The notes under the pieces: model-generated
Told to the model about the DNA's origin: nothing
Databases searched by the model: none
The model's input: the letters and a program-made list of their open reading frames with translations, nothing else
Shown here: piece by piece, positions 40,480-53,310 of the stretch
Position numbering within the stretch: the first letter of the stretch is position 1
How the letters are laid out: every line of letters begins with the position of its first letter
Made by a program: the position numbers and the translations under genes
Source of the DNA: Plectrocnemia conspersa
Taxonomy: Eukaryota; Arthropoda; Insecta; Trichoptera; Polycentropodidae
Length of the DNA: 64,000 nucleotides
Reading direction: 5' to 3'
NCBI GenBank assembly: GCA_009617715.1
Contig: VTFK01000523.1
Span: forward strand, 62,001 to 126,000

Positions 40480-40960
40480 TAGATCAAAAGAAACACACAG
40501 ACTGGACGGGGAAGAGAATTGATTTATTGTGCTATTATAATCTGCGGATGACGTCACATTTCATCCCTTGAATATTAACAAAGTATTATTGTTTTTGCTT
40601 TCATTTCACCCATGAATAATAATAAATAGGCTGGGTGCAGCATTTTTCACCCCACCATAAGATAAACAGCGAAATCTGGAAAATCTCAGTCAAAAGTCGG
40701 GTGATTGATTAGATCCCAAGGTAGTGTAAGAGTTGGCGTGAAACAAAACAAGCTGTCAACTACGGAGGCTTTCATTCTGTAGTGGTATTGCTTGTATAAT
40801 TAAGCGATAATTTCGGTTTTCTTTCGCAAGTAGACAGCTAACTAATGACTCTTATACACGTTGAATTTTTGCCGAAGACATTGCCGGGGCATCGATGGTG
40901 TTATTAATTGAGCGGCTGTAGGACATAAACACGGTTTGATTAATGACTCTGAATGGAAGA
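40480..40960. promoter_or_regulatory. GC-richer non-coding island
   Basis: Moderately GC-rich sequence with CGGATGACGTCACA, a CRE-like palindrome (TGACGTCA) near 40547, and several ATTA cores (GATTAATGAC, TATTAATTGAGC). A - strand frame of 98 codons (40842-41138) passes through its right part but resembles no protein. A candidate regulatory element on motif grounds only. Confidence 0.3.
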
Positions 40961-42059
40961 GATAAAAAATGTATTGAATGGAAGGCTGTGATGGAAATAT
41001 TTTTAATGCAAAAAAAATGTACGAGTCAGTTTGCGATAATTGGGTGAATGGATTGACTTTAGATCGGATAAAAATTTTACGTTTTATTTGCGATAAATAA
41101 ATATTATTTAAATTAAAAGTTTTGGAGATAAAATTCAATAGTTAATATCTATATTACAGTATATGTGTGTTGCTAGTAAAGCTATATTTACCCTGGCGTT
41201 TTAGTGAATTCATATAATTTAAAAAGCATGAATATTCAGGTTTTAACCATATAACAGTTTTTAGATACTTATAATTTTAATACAGAATTTATTAAGATAA
41301 GCAATAAAAAAATGATTGCAAATTCGAAAAAACTTACTTTTAAAACGAGTACACAAATCACATGCTAATTATTTTAATAATATTTTATTTAGTTTAGCGA
41401 TATGAAAAATAAAAAATAATTAAATACAATAAAAATTAAAAATAAGAAATATATAATTTTTGTTTGAAAAAAAACGTTTTTACTAATATCTGCGTAACGT
41501 GGCAGATCTTAAGATGGTTTAGTGTTATGATTAGATAGATTTGGTACGCATAACCAAATTTGGCAAAATGCCCTTGTATTAAAAAAAATACGTTAATGAT
41601 GAAGAAATGGAAAGTTGTTATTTTGTAAAAACAAATCCATTAAAAAACATAGATTTAATATATATGTACTTCTTAAAATAAATTATTTACAAACAACGAA
41701 TATGAACAATGTCAAGTTCTTATGTTTGTTATTTATGAATCATTTTCTAGATACTAGGCAATCGAAAATTGAGAGTAAGTACTTATAATAAGAAACACGC
41801 TAGACTTACATATTAAAATTTAAAAACTCTAGCCCATTTAATGATTATTAAAAAAAAATAAAGGGTGCCAAGAAGAACATATTAAAATTAAATGCTCTAG
41901 AAATATTTTTTCTACTTTATAAATATACTTAATATATTATTTTTTATTTAAAACTGCTGTTTTGTTCAATGATATATAAATATTTGCTTTTGTATTATAT
42001 ACAATATTAGGTAATCTTCGTTATATTTAATGTTTATATATAATAAAATTATTTCAGTT

Positions 42060-42690
42060 TCTATAATAAATCAAAAAAATAACGTCAAGAGCTCCTCGGC
42101 CGCGATAATGAATAATTATTCATTCAACGCCTGTAATTTTCCCATAGCCGAAAATAAAGCTGCAAAAAACGCGGCCCAAAAGCCTTTTAAGGTGCCACGG
42201 GACATTTTCGGAAATTTATTATTTGTGCCGAAACATAATTATTTGAAATACGATTATGGTAAATATTTACCGTGTTTGAACTCACTGATGGGCTTTGAAG
42301 TAGAATGCGCCGGAAGTTTATGTTTAATAGCCTCTCCGACTCGTTGTTTTTTTTTAATTTTATTTATCATTTAATATATATTATGATTTTTTACAAGGCT
42401 AATAACAAAGGGTGGATTGAGTGGCCGTTTCTCTCTTTTATTACGGTCATTTTTACACCGAGCAAACGTCGCCATTTCCGGTTCATTCTGTGCGTATGGC
42501 CATTATCAATAATTGCTACGTACGCGAGTGTATTCTTCCGCTTTTTTTTCAGTTATATAGCCGTATTTTTTACTCTCTTTCTCTGGCTATGCCTCTGTTA
42601 TCTATCGTTATGTACTAAATTAAAACGAACTTATGGCATGAATGAAGGTTGGGGAAGTGGAAGGTGATTTTTCGCCCGATTAAACCAGCC
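42060..42690. promoter_or_regulatory. GC-richer non-coding island
   Basis: Three overlapping + strand frames of 65-120 codons cross this block. They are rich in F, Y and L from T-rich codons and resemble no protein; no frame has a convincing start or splice sites. CG-containing words and ATTA cores (ATGAATAATTATTCATT, itself a palindrome near 42107) suggest a non-coding conserved element. Confidence 0.25.
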
Positions 42691-45600
42691 GTTTTCCAAA
42701 GATAAGCTTCTTCTTTGTTCGAAGAATTGCATATAGTTTAGAGTTTGTATATAACGGAAAGCTATTGAAAAATGTTCAATATTAGATTTATAATACTAAA
42801 ATAATATTTAATGAAATAAACATTATTTAAAATCTGGCATGAATTTATGTTATATATTAAGGATTTAGTTTATATAATTATAATGTTTGAATATAGTAAT
42901 TGAAATGTATAGTATAATTATTTAAAGTTAATTTAATGTAAATGCAGATTTTTGTTTTATTATATCAGTTGCTGTAAATAAAATATGTTCATCTAAACTT
43001 TTGAGTCAAAATAAATAAAGCTAATGAGTTTATATTCAATGATAAATTTTAAAATTACATAAAACTACAACGCTAAAATTATAAAAGATTAAATTAATAC
43101 AAAAGAAATTATATCAAACTCTATTACATAAAATTCTGATAAAAGACAGTTTACATCGGCTAACGATAAAAAGTATCTAAAATGAAAATAGCGAGATACC
43201 GATTCATGCTCAAACACCTATACCTTATTTTATTTACGATATCCTGATATATTTTTTTACATATTCGTTTTTGTGTTTCGCATTTTATTCAATTGCTACA
43301 TCTCCCTTGATGCGAATCTTTTGTCCGCTCGGATTACCGCCACATTGTGTTTTATTCACTTTCGGCTGATTATCTACAGACGAAAAGTTAGCGATAGACC
43401 TTCATCTCGTGAGGGGATTAGCGACTCGTGTTTTAGGGTCAGGGTCTGAAGAGATTTACTTGGAAGAGAAAAGTAAAAAGATCCAAAAAGGTGCGACACA
43501 TTAACGGACGAACCCAATTATTAGATACAAGATAAAGAGTTAATTTACAGCTTTCGATAACTCGATACATACCTATGTATATGATGGCATAATAAAAAAA
43601 AGTATTTTATAAAATAAATATAATGTAAAATAAACGTTTAAGACTTAAGAAATTTACGATTGGGATCGATTACCTATCGCTTTTGCAAAATTTATTGTAG
43701 GAAATTAACAGTTGGCCAATATCGAAAAAGTTAAAAGAGATTGGATGAGTTTAAGGTCGTACTTAAATTGAAGTTCGTAAAACTCACTTAACTTTAAATT
43801 TAAATTAAGGTACAATAATGGTTTTGACTAATTTAATTTTGTTTTACCACAATCGTCGCACATATATAAAGTATGAATGTAAAAAAATATATTGTATTAT
43901 TTTATATGTATATCATAATTAAAGTAAAGGCTTCTCAAAAGTTCTTTTGAGCGAAAACTAAATTGAGACTTATTAAATATTATAACTCTATTGCTTATTG
44001 TTATTATTGCCTGCCAAAATAAACCATTGAAGGTCTCAATGAAAATGCAAATAATAATAGGCCACTTCATTACCAAAGTTTTAATTGCCTGTTAGAATGT
44101 CAAAACAGCATTGATGTATTTGTAGTACGTTCCAACCACTTATACAAAACTTTAAATGAATATATCACCCTTTACACATTGACAAAATTACTAGGAGTAT
44201 TAGGAATAAATAAATATATATCTCTAAAAATAATATTTGTAAAATAATTTTCAGTATCACTTTTTGCCATAGTAATTAAATTCAATAAAGTGCCTATCAT
44301 TTTATTTTTTGAACACTTTACTATTTCTAATGGATGTCCTACGACTTCATTTTTTCTGATAAAAGGCTTCAAATAAATCAATATTTTTCAACTTTATGTT
44401 TATGCATAACGTTTATAATAAAATTTAACAGTAGTTTCTAGCACGGCCATTTTAAGTAAGCACTGCACCACGTTAGTGCAACTCGCGTAAACCTTTTTTA
44501 TTAACCAAGCAAAATCGGCTTGTACTTAGTGGACCTATTTTTAAGTTTTTCCTATCTCAATTAAAAATATTGCAATTTTATTATTTTTTTAATTATTATT
44601 CCTTATTAAATAATCGATTAGTTTAATTTTATATGTAAATTTAATTATTTCATCTTTGTGGCAATAATTCTGCACCTTACGGATTACCCAACTTCGGCCC
44701 TCATACCAGTAGCCATTATTTTAATTCAGCTCGGTACATTATTCTTGTTTTAATTTAAAGCTCCATTGGAGCTTCGTGTATTAGAGTCCTTTATCAATGT
44801 AGGCTCACCTAAATTTTGAGTTAATTTACCTTATCGCCCCTACCTATCAAACCGACCAACATCGGGTTTGTGTACCTACATTTTTTTTAAATCCAAAAAT
44901 CAATCAATCCGCACGGGCACGGCTTTGGGTCGTGCCTGAGACCCTAATTTCAATCACACCTCAAAAGGTCAAATTTTGCCCGCTGAATCCTTGCTTCGAC
45001 ACCTTCCAAAGCTTTACAGTAATATATCGTCGGCTTAGTTTTAACCTTGCGTAAGTTGTTTTATAATCAAATGATATTTACCTTTACATTCGTATTTCGT
45101 GTAGCATTCAATTTATAATCAATCAATGACTCAGAACATACAATGAGAGGCTTTAGTTATAAGGATTAAATACGATTGAAAATGGAAATATAATTAAGCA
45201 TATAACAACTTTATACAAAATCGTACATAATTATTAATCCCTACATAAATAAATGCAGTTTAATTAGTATAATTGAATTTAATGTAATGCCTGTTTAGCT
45301 GCGCAGCGATAATTTTGCAGATATTTTACTCCTATATATGTATACATTAACATCAAATATTATATTGTAAAACTTTTAAACTTAATATGAATATTTTATT
45401 CACAGAAAAGAGCTCTAAAGATTTTTTTTAATTGTTAAACGTGATTTTCATAATTATTAATCGCAATCATAATAACCAGTTAGATACTAGGATAAGTAGT
45501 GCAAGTAGTTTACTATATATATATTTAAAAATAAAAATATATGGTAAACTAATATTAATATTTTTATTTTCTTGAGGTGTATTTTGACGCCTAATTTTAT

Positions 45601-45878
45601 TTATCTTCCTTGTAATACTATTGCTAAAATGCTAAACAGGTGTGAATAGTGTTGCAGCATAAAATATATTTATGGTAATTACTTAATTAAGAAACGTTTT
45701 AAAAACAAAATAAAAGGCGTTTAACGATCGATGAATTTTAGGAACTATGGAAAAAAGTAATAAAATTAAACAAATACTGAAATAATTCTATAAGAATTCG
45801 GGGTCGATTCAGAAGTATTGTAATTAAAATTTTTTTTTTATTTTTAATATAATTTTGCTAACGTATTATATAATGATA

Positions 45879-46520
45879 TTAGGTCATCCTGAAATAAATT
45901 TTTATTTTTATTTCTATACTACAAAATATATTTTTTTCCTAAAGATTTAACCTTATTTTGCCTTCTGGTCTATTTTTTAATTCCATTAGCCTAAAACGTT
46001 AGAGGCTCTATTTTAAAATAATTCGATAGCCCCATTGTTACATCGTCTGCATTTTTAATTTTTTCCGTCTATAAAGTATTCTATTGATCGAAATACATTG
46101 TAGTTGAAAGTAACAAGGTCTGAAAAACAAGGCGTATAAGATAAAAGCTCCCATCCAAATTTCTTAATTTTATCGATAGACAATTTTGCTACATAGGGAC
46201 GCGCATCGCCGTGTTGTAGAACTATTTGACTTCTATTGACAAGTGCAGGTCCTTTTTTACTACTCGTTCAAACCATCCAGCTAATCAAAATACATCTTTC
46301 TGTTGTTGTTTAGCCAGATTAAAGAGTTTTGTGGTGCACAATGCCTTTGCAATTCCACCATACACACAAAATAACTTTGTTTACAGTGAGCCCGGACTTT
46401 TCACTTTTACTTCAAATAACTACTGTCTTCTATTACGACTGTTGTCGTACAATACCCATTTCTCATCTTGGAGTATCAAATGATCGAGATCTAATGACTC
46501 GGCTTTAAGATCCAGTGCTC
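45879..46520 (-). mobile_element. Mariner-family transposase relic with one terminal end
   Basis: Read on the - strand, degenerate mariner transposase segments appear in order. DEKWVLYDN (about 46443-46469) is the conserved region around the second catalytic half. Then come LFCVYGGIAK, matching the usual 'LCvWWd.kG' segment, and a degraded HDNARPH region, here FYNTAMRVPM, so the catalytic aspartate is lost. NADDVTMGLSNYFKIEPLTF (about 45975-46035) is a C-terminal segment seen in moth and butterfly mariners. Several stops break the frame. At 45879 the sequence TTAGGTCATCCTGAAAT, next to a TA, looks like the terminal inverted repeat on the 3' side of the gene. The 5' half is missing where the Jockey fragment begins. 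It is dead. Confidence 0.8.
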
Positions 46521-46539
46521 TTGGGATATGCGGATACGC

Positions 46540-47350
46540 GCCGACTTGTATTGTGTGGAGCCCACACACATTGTATCATTATAACCTCATGCAAAGGATA
46601 ACACCTGAAAAACTACAAGAGCTGCGTAGTCTACCCAGAAAGAAAGGCAAGAAAATTTCCTCCTATGAGAGGGAAAATATTATATAAAAAGCAACAACCG
46701 ACGAATGATCATTCAAAACCCAACCCAGAGTTAATTATGCTGACACGGTCAAACACAAAATAAACGTTAACATACCAAAAGACTAACTGACAATGAATAA
46801 ACTTGAAGATATGAAGGCAAAGCTAATGAAAAGGATGGACTCAATGCTTAATCTTGTCATATCTAAGCTTCAATAAATGTCTGCTTATTTTTTGAGAATA
46901 ACATTTTGGAATGCAAATGGCCTGGCACAACATACCCAGAAAGAAATACCATATATAAAACACAATAAAATACACATGTTTCTTATAAGTTTAACTCATT
47001 TTACAAACAAAAGTTTCTTCAAAATGCCTGACTATGCTATATATGACACAAAGCAAGCACCATGAATTCCGTAAATATCAACACAAATACATACATACAA
47101 ATAAGTCCAGTATACTATTCTACAAAGCACAAAATCAAAACAAAAGACTTTGAAGGCTCTTGGTGATAGATTCATTGCTGTAAGGGACTACAATGACAAG
47201 CAAGCACAATAGGGCTCCAGCATGATTTTTCCACATAGTAGAGAGCTTCCCAAAGCGATGAATAAAAATACCCTTCAGGTACTCTTAACAGAAGAACTGG
47301 TATATTGGCCCATAGACACAAAAAAAAACTAGATCTCATCACAAAGTTTT
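46540..47350 (+). mobile_element. Jockey-like LINE fragment (end of ORF1, start of ORF2 endonuclease)
   Basis: The left part holds the degraded C-terminus of ORF1 (gag-like): NYADTVK and then MNKLEDMKAKLMKRMDS up to a stop at 46874-46876. ORF2 begins at once with ATG at 46877, TAA and ATG directly abutting, an arrangement expected of such elements. ORF2 opens with LRITFWNANGLAQHTQ and continues with SLTHFTNKSFFKMPDYAIYDTK, the N-terminal apurinic endonuclease domain; the usual SETH motif reads SLTH here. After damage, LGDRFIAVRDYNDKQAQ (about 47160-47210), with the usual GDYN reading RDYN, and NKNTLQVLL to VYWPIDTKK follow up to about 47345. Both changes hit catalytic positions. The reverse transcriptase is absent. 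Also present is a stop after KQAQ. It is non-functional. Confidence 0.85.
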
Positions 47351-47589
47351 CACATTCTTTTATTATTTTTTGCAAACTAATTTTTTGCGCCCTAGCTTTT
47401 CAATATCTAAGTGGCTAAATTCTTAGTTAATTTTATATTTCACAGCATCGCTAGAAATATTTAAGCAACATATTAGGTTACAAACCGCTGATATAGTGAA
47501 CATGTGAAGATTCATTATGAGATATATCTGAGCAATAATTTTGGGTCACGATCCTCATCAATGAAGAAACATCAAAAGGGCAAAATCGG

Positions 47590-48125
47590 TCCTTCGAACC
47601 CTTCCTCGGACTCCCTGCGTGCATCCCCGCCCCTGCTCGCCAAGTTGTAAGTGATTAAATTAAACGCGGCAACCACACGTTCCTCGCTCGCGAGAGAGGG
47701 GTAGATTAAATTGACGCGTCGCGAAAGTGAGGGGGAGGTGAACGGGTGGAAGTTTGCGGAGTTGTTTTGTAACGTGAGCCCATTACCTACGCCATTAAAG
47801 TCCCCGCTGCTTTCATTACCCGAAATACGTAATGGAATGAAGAGGCTAATTTATCTTCCGATCTGGCCATCCGGTTATATTTCGCCCCCGGCGGACCTCC
47901 GCGCAGTGATAAATCGTTTTCAGAAGTTTCCAATCGCGGGCCGCTCAGCCACCCGCTCCGCCCCCTTTTGATATGGCAATAATCAATTTTTCCACGATGA
48001 ATGCCGACCATGCCCTGCCGCCGGCGTAATGAATGGGCTATTAATTTTCATAGAGCACAATCGCGACGTTTAGGCCTTGATATATGTTGGCTGTCGCGCG
48101 ACGTATGGTGGGCGACCCCTAATTT
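47590..48125. promoter_or_regulatory. Strong GC-rich island, candidate intronic enhancer
   Basis: This is one of the most GC-rich blocks in the window, with CG-rich words (CTCGCTCGCGAG, GGCGGACCTCCGCGCAG) and interspersed ATTA cores (AGTGATTAAATTAAACG and TAGATTAAATTGACG, GGCTATTAATTTTCATAG). The two opposing frames (86 and 74 codons) are shadows of the composition and match no protein. It starts about 240 bases after the Jockey fragment and carries no transposon signature. Conserved non-coding function is inference. Confidence 0.4.
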
Positions 48126-51100
48126 TTTTCAAAAAAGCTGTATTGAGAGATATAATAATTACCCGCATGAAAGTAACTGATGTCATCAAATTGCCCAGTA
48201 ACTACTACTTTATTTTCTTTTATCATATCTTTGTTATATCTAAAAGCAATACCCGATAGTTCTATATACGTATATACGTTCCCATTTCATTTAATACTAT
48301 ACCAAATACTGTAATAAATTACCTTTGTATAAGTGTAAAAATACACGTTGAACAGAATCTAATTATTTATCCTAATATAATCTTGTTTATCTTAGCTATT
48401 TTATTTTAAAAAAGTGATTAGAACATTAAATTTTTTCACGGATTTCGAATTCATTTAAGTAAAAAATATGATGTTTTAACATTAAATGTTTACAAAAAGA
48501 CTATTTTTTTTATGATGTAACAATTTTTATAAAAAAAAAATACAAACATTTTACATATCTTAATAACTGCGTTAATTTTTTTTATCATCAGAAGCTCTTC
48601 AGATTTAAAATAAACACATACATATGTTTATATATTCTTTTTAGTATTTGGGTATCCAAAAGTGGAGAAAAGCAAACACGTATTTTTTAGTTTTTATTTT
48701 GTGGCCTTAGTTGATCTTTGTTGAATGACAAAAAAACACATTTACCTAATCGAGGAAAAATGAAAGAAATTTCTTCTTTAAAAAATATAGAGATTATAGA
48801 TTATATCAATTTTATACGCGAAGAAATGAACTAGCTGTTACATAAAATAATTTATCAATTTTTGGGAAGATATTGAATGTCAGACAATGCCTGAAATTAA
48901 AAAATCAAATCTGACCACACAACTTGCGGGATTAAAGAGTCATACGAGTTGAAATTTATGTATATCCAAAGGTACTCATCGAGAAATTCTTAAAAAAACC
49001 CAAAGATTCTTGAAAAATATTGGCAAAACTCTTTGATTTTATTTTAAAAATATAGTTTCAAGTTTTATGTTTAATTGAAATACGCTTAACATTTAGATAA
49101 TGAACCAAATATGTGTAAAATAATTATTTTATATTAAAATAGATGTATTGATGATTCCCCATTTACAATATTTTTTTATTTATACTGCATGTGGCTTAAG
49201 CCTGTAATACTTTAATGGTAAAATAATAATATTTTTATATAATTTACAAACGTTAATATTGTAAATAAATTAAGAAAATATAAATACTATTTGTTTTATA
49301 ATATGTTTACAAATTATTTAGCGCTAGAACATATTTAACGTTTTCATTAAAGTTTTGTGTATGTAAAGCAAATAAATACTAGAAAACTCAGCTACAACTC
49401 ATATATACTTCATCAAGGAGCTACTAACTTGTGTCAGTCGAGTTCTTGCCAGTTTTAAAACTTGTTTTCAGTGTATTTAATTGAATATATTAGCGAGTCT
49501 TTCGCGCAGCGCTTCGAATTGTTTATCAAGAGCTTTAATAATTGAAACTCCTTTTGAACCAACCGAGCAAAATTTTGGAAAAGGCAATGCAAACATTAGT
49601 TATATGTGAATACAATAGTTTCGAACCTGCGTTCAATTTAAATAAAAGGTGTACATTTTATTCGGGGTCTTGTAGTTACATATAGGGGATAGGTTTCCGA
49701 GTTTTGTTATGGTAGTACTGCCAATTATACATGGTGTATTAATTTCCATTTCTAGTACGCTCTTATTAAACTATGGTACATAATAATATATTAAAATACC
49801 AAATATATTTTTAATATTTTTTCTTGTACCTATTTTTTTTATTGAATATAACATGTACTATACACACTTAAAACTTATTAAACTCTCATTTTATGTTCAA
49901 ATCGATTCACTTTTATTTTTGAAAAGAGATATATTTTAAATCATAATTCAATTTTTACATTGGCAAAAATACATTTTAAGCTCCTTTACATCTGTTCTGG
50001 TAGGGGATTTTAATAATTCCTTCAAACTTCCTAATTCCCTCTGAACAATATTCACCCTCCAAATAATATCAAGGACACCTGTTTTTTTACTAAAGATTCG
50101 CAACGTTTTTCGAGCAACAAATACTTAATATATTTTCCTTCTATATATAACATATATAAAATATCATGCAGATACAAAGCTATACAAAATTTTAATTATT
50201 TGAAAAATAATATCAGTAAGCGATGCTCATAATTAGGATGCTGCCGGAACGAACCCCGTTTTGTCCGACGGAGAAACGATAAAGGCCGGATAGTACTTTT
50301 CGGATAGCACTCCGAATACCAGTCGGGAAAGAAATCTTACCTCCGGGAAACGGTAATCTCTTTCGAAGCAGCTCTTATCCGCAGAGAGATTAAAAATCGG
50401 CTTAAGGCGAAAACACAAATTAAGACACTGAATAGAGAAAATTTTGCGCCCGGGAGGTCGGAAGTTTGTGATTTAATTAAAAATGCAAACTATTAATTTC
50501 CGTATCGAACAAAGGTAGTCCCCTTTATATAAAACTCCGTAGAAGGAAAAGTGTATGAGGGAGAATCGCCCACTTATCTTTATACAGGCTGCTTTCAATA
50601 TTATAATAAGTATGTATTATAAAATCATAATAACTATTTCTTATATTTTTGTTAGTTTTTGAACACGCACGTTCATAAAATAAAAAGTAATTTCCATTAA
50701 CAATGTTTAAGTACAATACCTAAATCTACACAAGTGACTAAGTTATAAAACATTTAAAACAAAAAAAAACTTGAAACCCCGTTGAATTATATGATTTTCC
50801 GAATACAATTGATCTACATGACTTGATAAACTAGCATGATATTACAATTAGAATTAGTATGATAGTTTTTACTTTTTACCATAAAAAAAATATTGTTTCT
50901 AAATCGAATAGCTCAAGATATATAAATGTAGATCACTATACCAAGTTGTAGTAAGTGTGCATTTTAAAATAATAAAGAAGTATTTACTTAACTCAGACAA
51001 TAGTACTCTTATGTATTATTTCTTGTTCAGTGTTAAAAAGTAAAAATATGTATTTCGATTTCATAATATAATATGAAATATTATAAACTATTAAACATGA

Positions 51101-51174
51101 AAATGTTTTAATCCATATAAGAGATTTTTATAAATGTTATATACATATTTATAAGAATTATAATTAAAAAAACA

Positions 51175-51455
51175 CGATAGACATAGATATTGTATGTGAC
51201 TATTGACTTGATACCTGAAGAAGACCTAAGTTTGAATCTCATATGCACCTAATTTTTTTTTAAACTATGACCTTTTATCCTGTTAGGAAGATAAGTGATT
51301 AATATACAATTATAATTCTGATCTATCATCATCGATAAATTTAACCTATATTTTAATATCGTCATGATTAATTAAATTTGAGCTAGGATGTACACACAGG
51401 GTATTGAAAATTTTTAAATAATGAGCTTTTTTAGCTCATAAAGAGTATCTTAAAT
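51175..51455 (+). mobile_element. tRNA-derived SINE, copy 2 of 3
   Basis: A B-box-like GTTTGAATCTC lies at 51230-51240; the A box is degraded. The body (TGTTAGGAAGATAAGTGATT, TCTGATCTATCATC, TTTAACCTATATTTTAATATC, TTGAGCTAGG and GCTCATAAAGAGTATCTT) aligns segment by segment with copy 3 over about 280 bases. The shared 3' part after the tRNA-like head shows that this is one family rather than two chance tRNA-like sequences. Confidence 0.6.
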
Positions 51456-53004
51456 TATTGACATTAGTTTTGAGTGAAATATATTTAATAAAGAATACTT
51501 TATGTTACCAAACTAAAAGAACATTAGGTATATTATATATAAAATAAATGCAAGGTGCAAAAAATAAAAACTATTTTGCTTATATGGAAGATTTAAATGT
51601 AGATAAATTTGACATATTATAAATTAAATTTATAAACTACTACTATTGTATTTCCTTTTGAAATAATAGTTTGTTTAATATTTTAAAAAAAGGTTTTGAG
51701 AAAATTAAATATAAAAAAATAATAACGTCAGTGTTGCAAAATTCATAAGTTGCAAGACATAAATATTTTAATGAAATAATAATAAATATTTTAATATGTG
51801 GTGCATTAAAAATAATTTAGATGTATGCTACGTATTTGTATTATAATAATTTTAGGTATTTTAATAAATATATTATAAAATTAAGTTCATATACTTACGA
51901 AAAAAAAACACAAATTTTGTATACGAAATAAAACTTCCTGTAAGAAATTTAATTATTACATAGAGAGAATACTTCAATTAAAAATATCATATTTTAAATT
52001 ACTTTTACAAATAAATAGCATACAATACAATAGCATACCACTTATATAAATGCTTTCATTTTTATTAAAATATACTCAAAAACTTCTTCCGAGATTTTAA
52101 GTCAGTACTCGAAAGTACAATTAACGAGAGAACACATAATTCTGAGAAAGAAAGTACCACGTTGTGTTTAAAGCTTTATTAAATTAATTAATATACATAA
52201 ATGTATGTGAAATAGATTTTAAATATTTTTATTTAAAATAAACGTTTATCAAATAATTTAAATGCTACTACAATATTTCAATGGAATAATGTTAATCTAA
52301 AAGTAATTAAATATGTAATTGAGTTTGTAAAATCCCTATAATGAGATGGAAGTAAAAATAACGTTATTAATTGTAGAACGAATTAAAAAAAAATCACAAT
52401 ATTAAAAAAATGTATCATTGATATTTCAGTCCAAATCTTATTTAAATTGTTTAGAGACTCACATACTAAATATGAAATATAGTATATACATAAGTATCTA
52501 TGCATACATTTCTCCATTGTAGACTCGGCTACATCGTATAAATGTTTGATTACATAACCATTTCTGCAGAAACACAGTAAAGTGTATTTATATATCCTAC
52601 ATACATATTTTTTGTTTATAAAATAAACTTTTTTATTCTGACAAAGAAAATAATAATATTCTCGATTCTTGTTAAAAAAATTGTGCCTTTTCTAAAATTA
52701 ATAAATACTTTCTTCTAAGATTTCGTCGATTTATATTTTATGAATGTAAGAAACTAGACAAGCAAAAACAGAAATAAATTTTGTGTGAGCTTTTTTTCAG
52801 TGATTTGTTTTTTTCTGTGAAAAAAGTTTCGCTGAAATTTACCATCAATGTATTTCGTATGGCTATGACATTTTAAACAGTTTTTTTGTAACATATATTT
52901 AATTAAGAATATTAAACATTCATACTGAATATAAAAGTGCCAAGTCATATGTTACAAATAATGGACTGAAAAAAAATATATAAACAAAATACAAAATAAT
53001 AAAA

Positions 53005-53310
53005 TAATCAGAGACTACTAGCACAATAGACGACTGGTGTAAGTCACTGTTTATTGTCCTGAAACTCGTGGGTTCGTATCTTATATAGATCTTAGTTTTT
53101 TTTAATATTGTAACTATCGTGTCTGGGAGATAGGAAATAGTAATTATTAAAAAATGATAATTTCGATCGACCATCTCAGTTTAGGTTTGCCTATATTTTT
53201 CTAATATCACGGATGAATATTTAAAATCGAGCTTGGTCTTTAAAATATTTATATTAGGTATTTAAAAATCTATAATAATTTTTTACCTCAGCTCATAGGG
53301 AATATCTTGT
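53005..53310 (+). mobile_element. tRNA-derived SINE, copy 3 of 3
   Basis: The head carries CTAGCACAATAGACGACTGG (A-box region) and GGTTCGTATCT (B box, 53071-53081). The body has GTGTCTGGGAGATAGGAAAT, TCGATCGACCATCTCAG, TTTGCCTATATTTTTCTAAT, ATCGAGCTTGG and GCTCATAGGGAATATCTT, all with counterparts in copy 2 and partly in copy 1. A run of A follows about 10 bases after the last shared block, as expected for a retroposed tail. This is the best-preserved copy. Confidence 0.6.

Noticed and set aside
42305..42667. 120-codon + strand open frame
   Set aside because: It is an F/Y/L-rich translation of T-rich DNA with no family resemblance; frames of this kind recur in every T-rich island here.
44172..44381. 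69-codon - strand frame with a FRDIYLFIPNT segment, faintly like a B-family DNA polymerase of a large transposon
   Set aside because: The similarity is only a few residues, downstream sequence does not follow the family, and no terminal repeats are seen.
44759..44776. Short palindrome around AAGCTCCATTGGAGCTT
   Set aside because: Only eight bases per arm; several like it are expected by chance in 64 kb.
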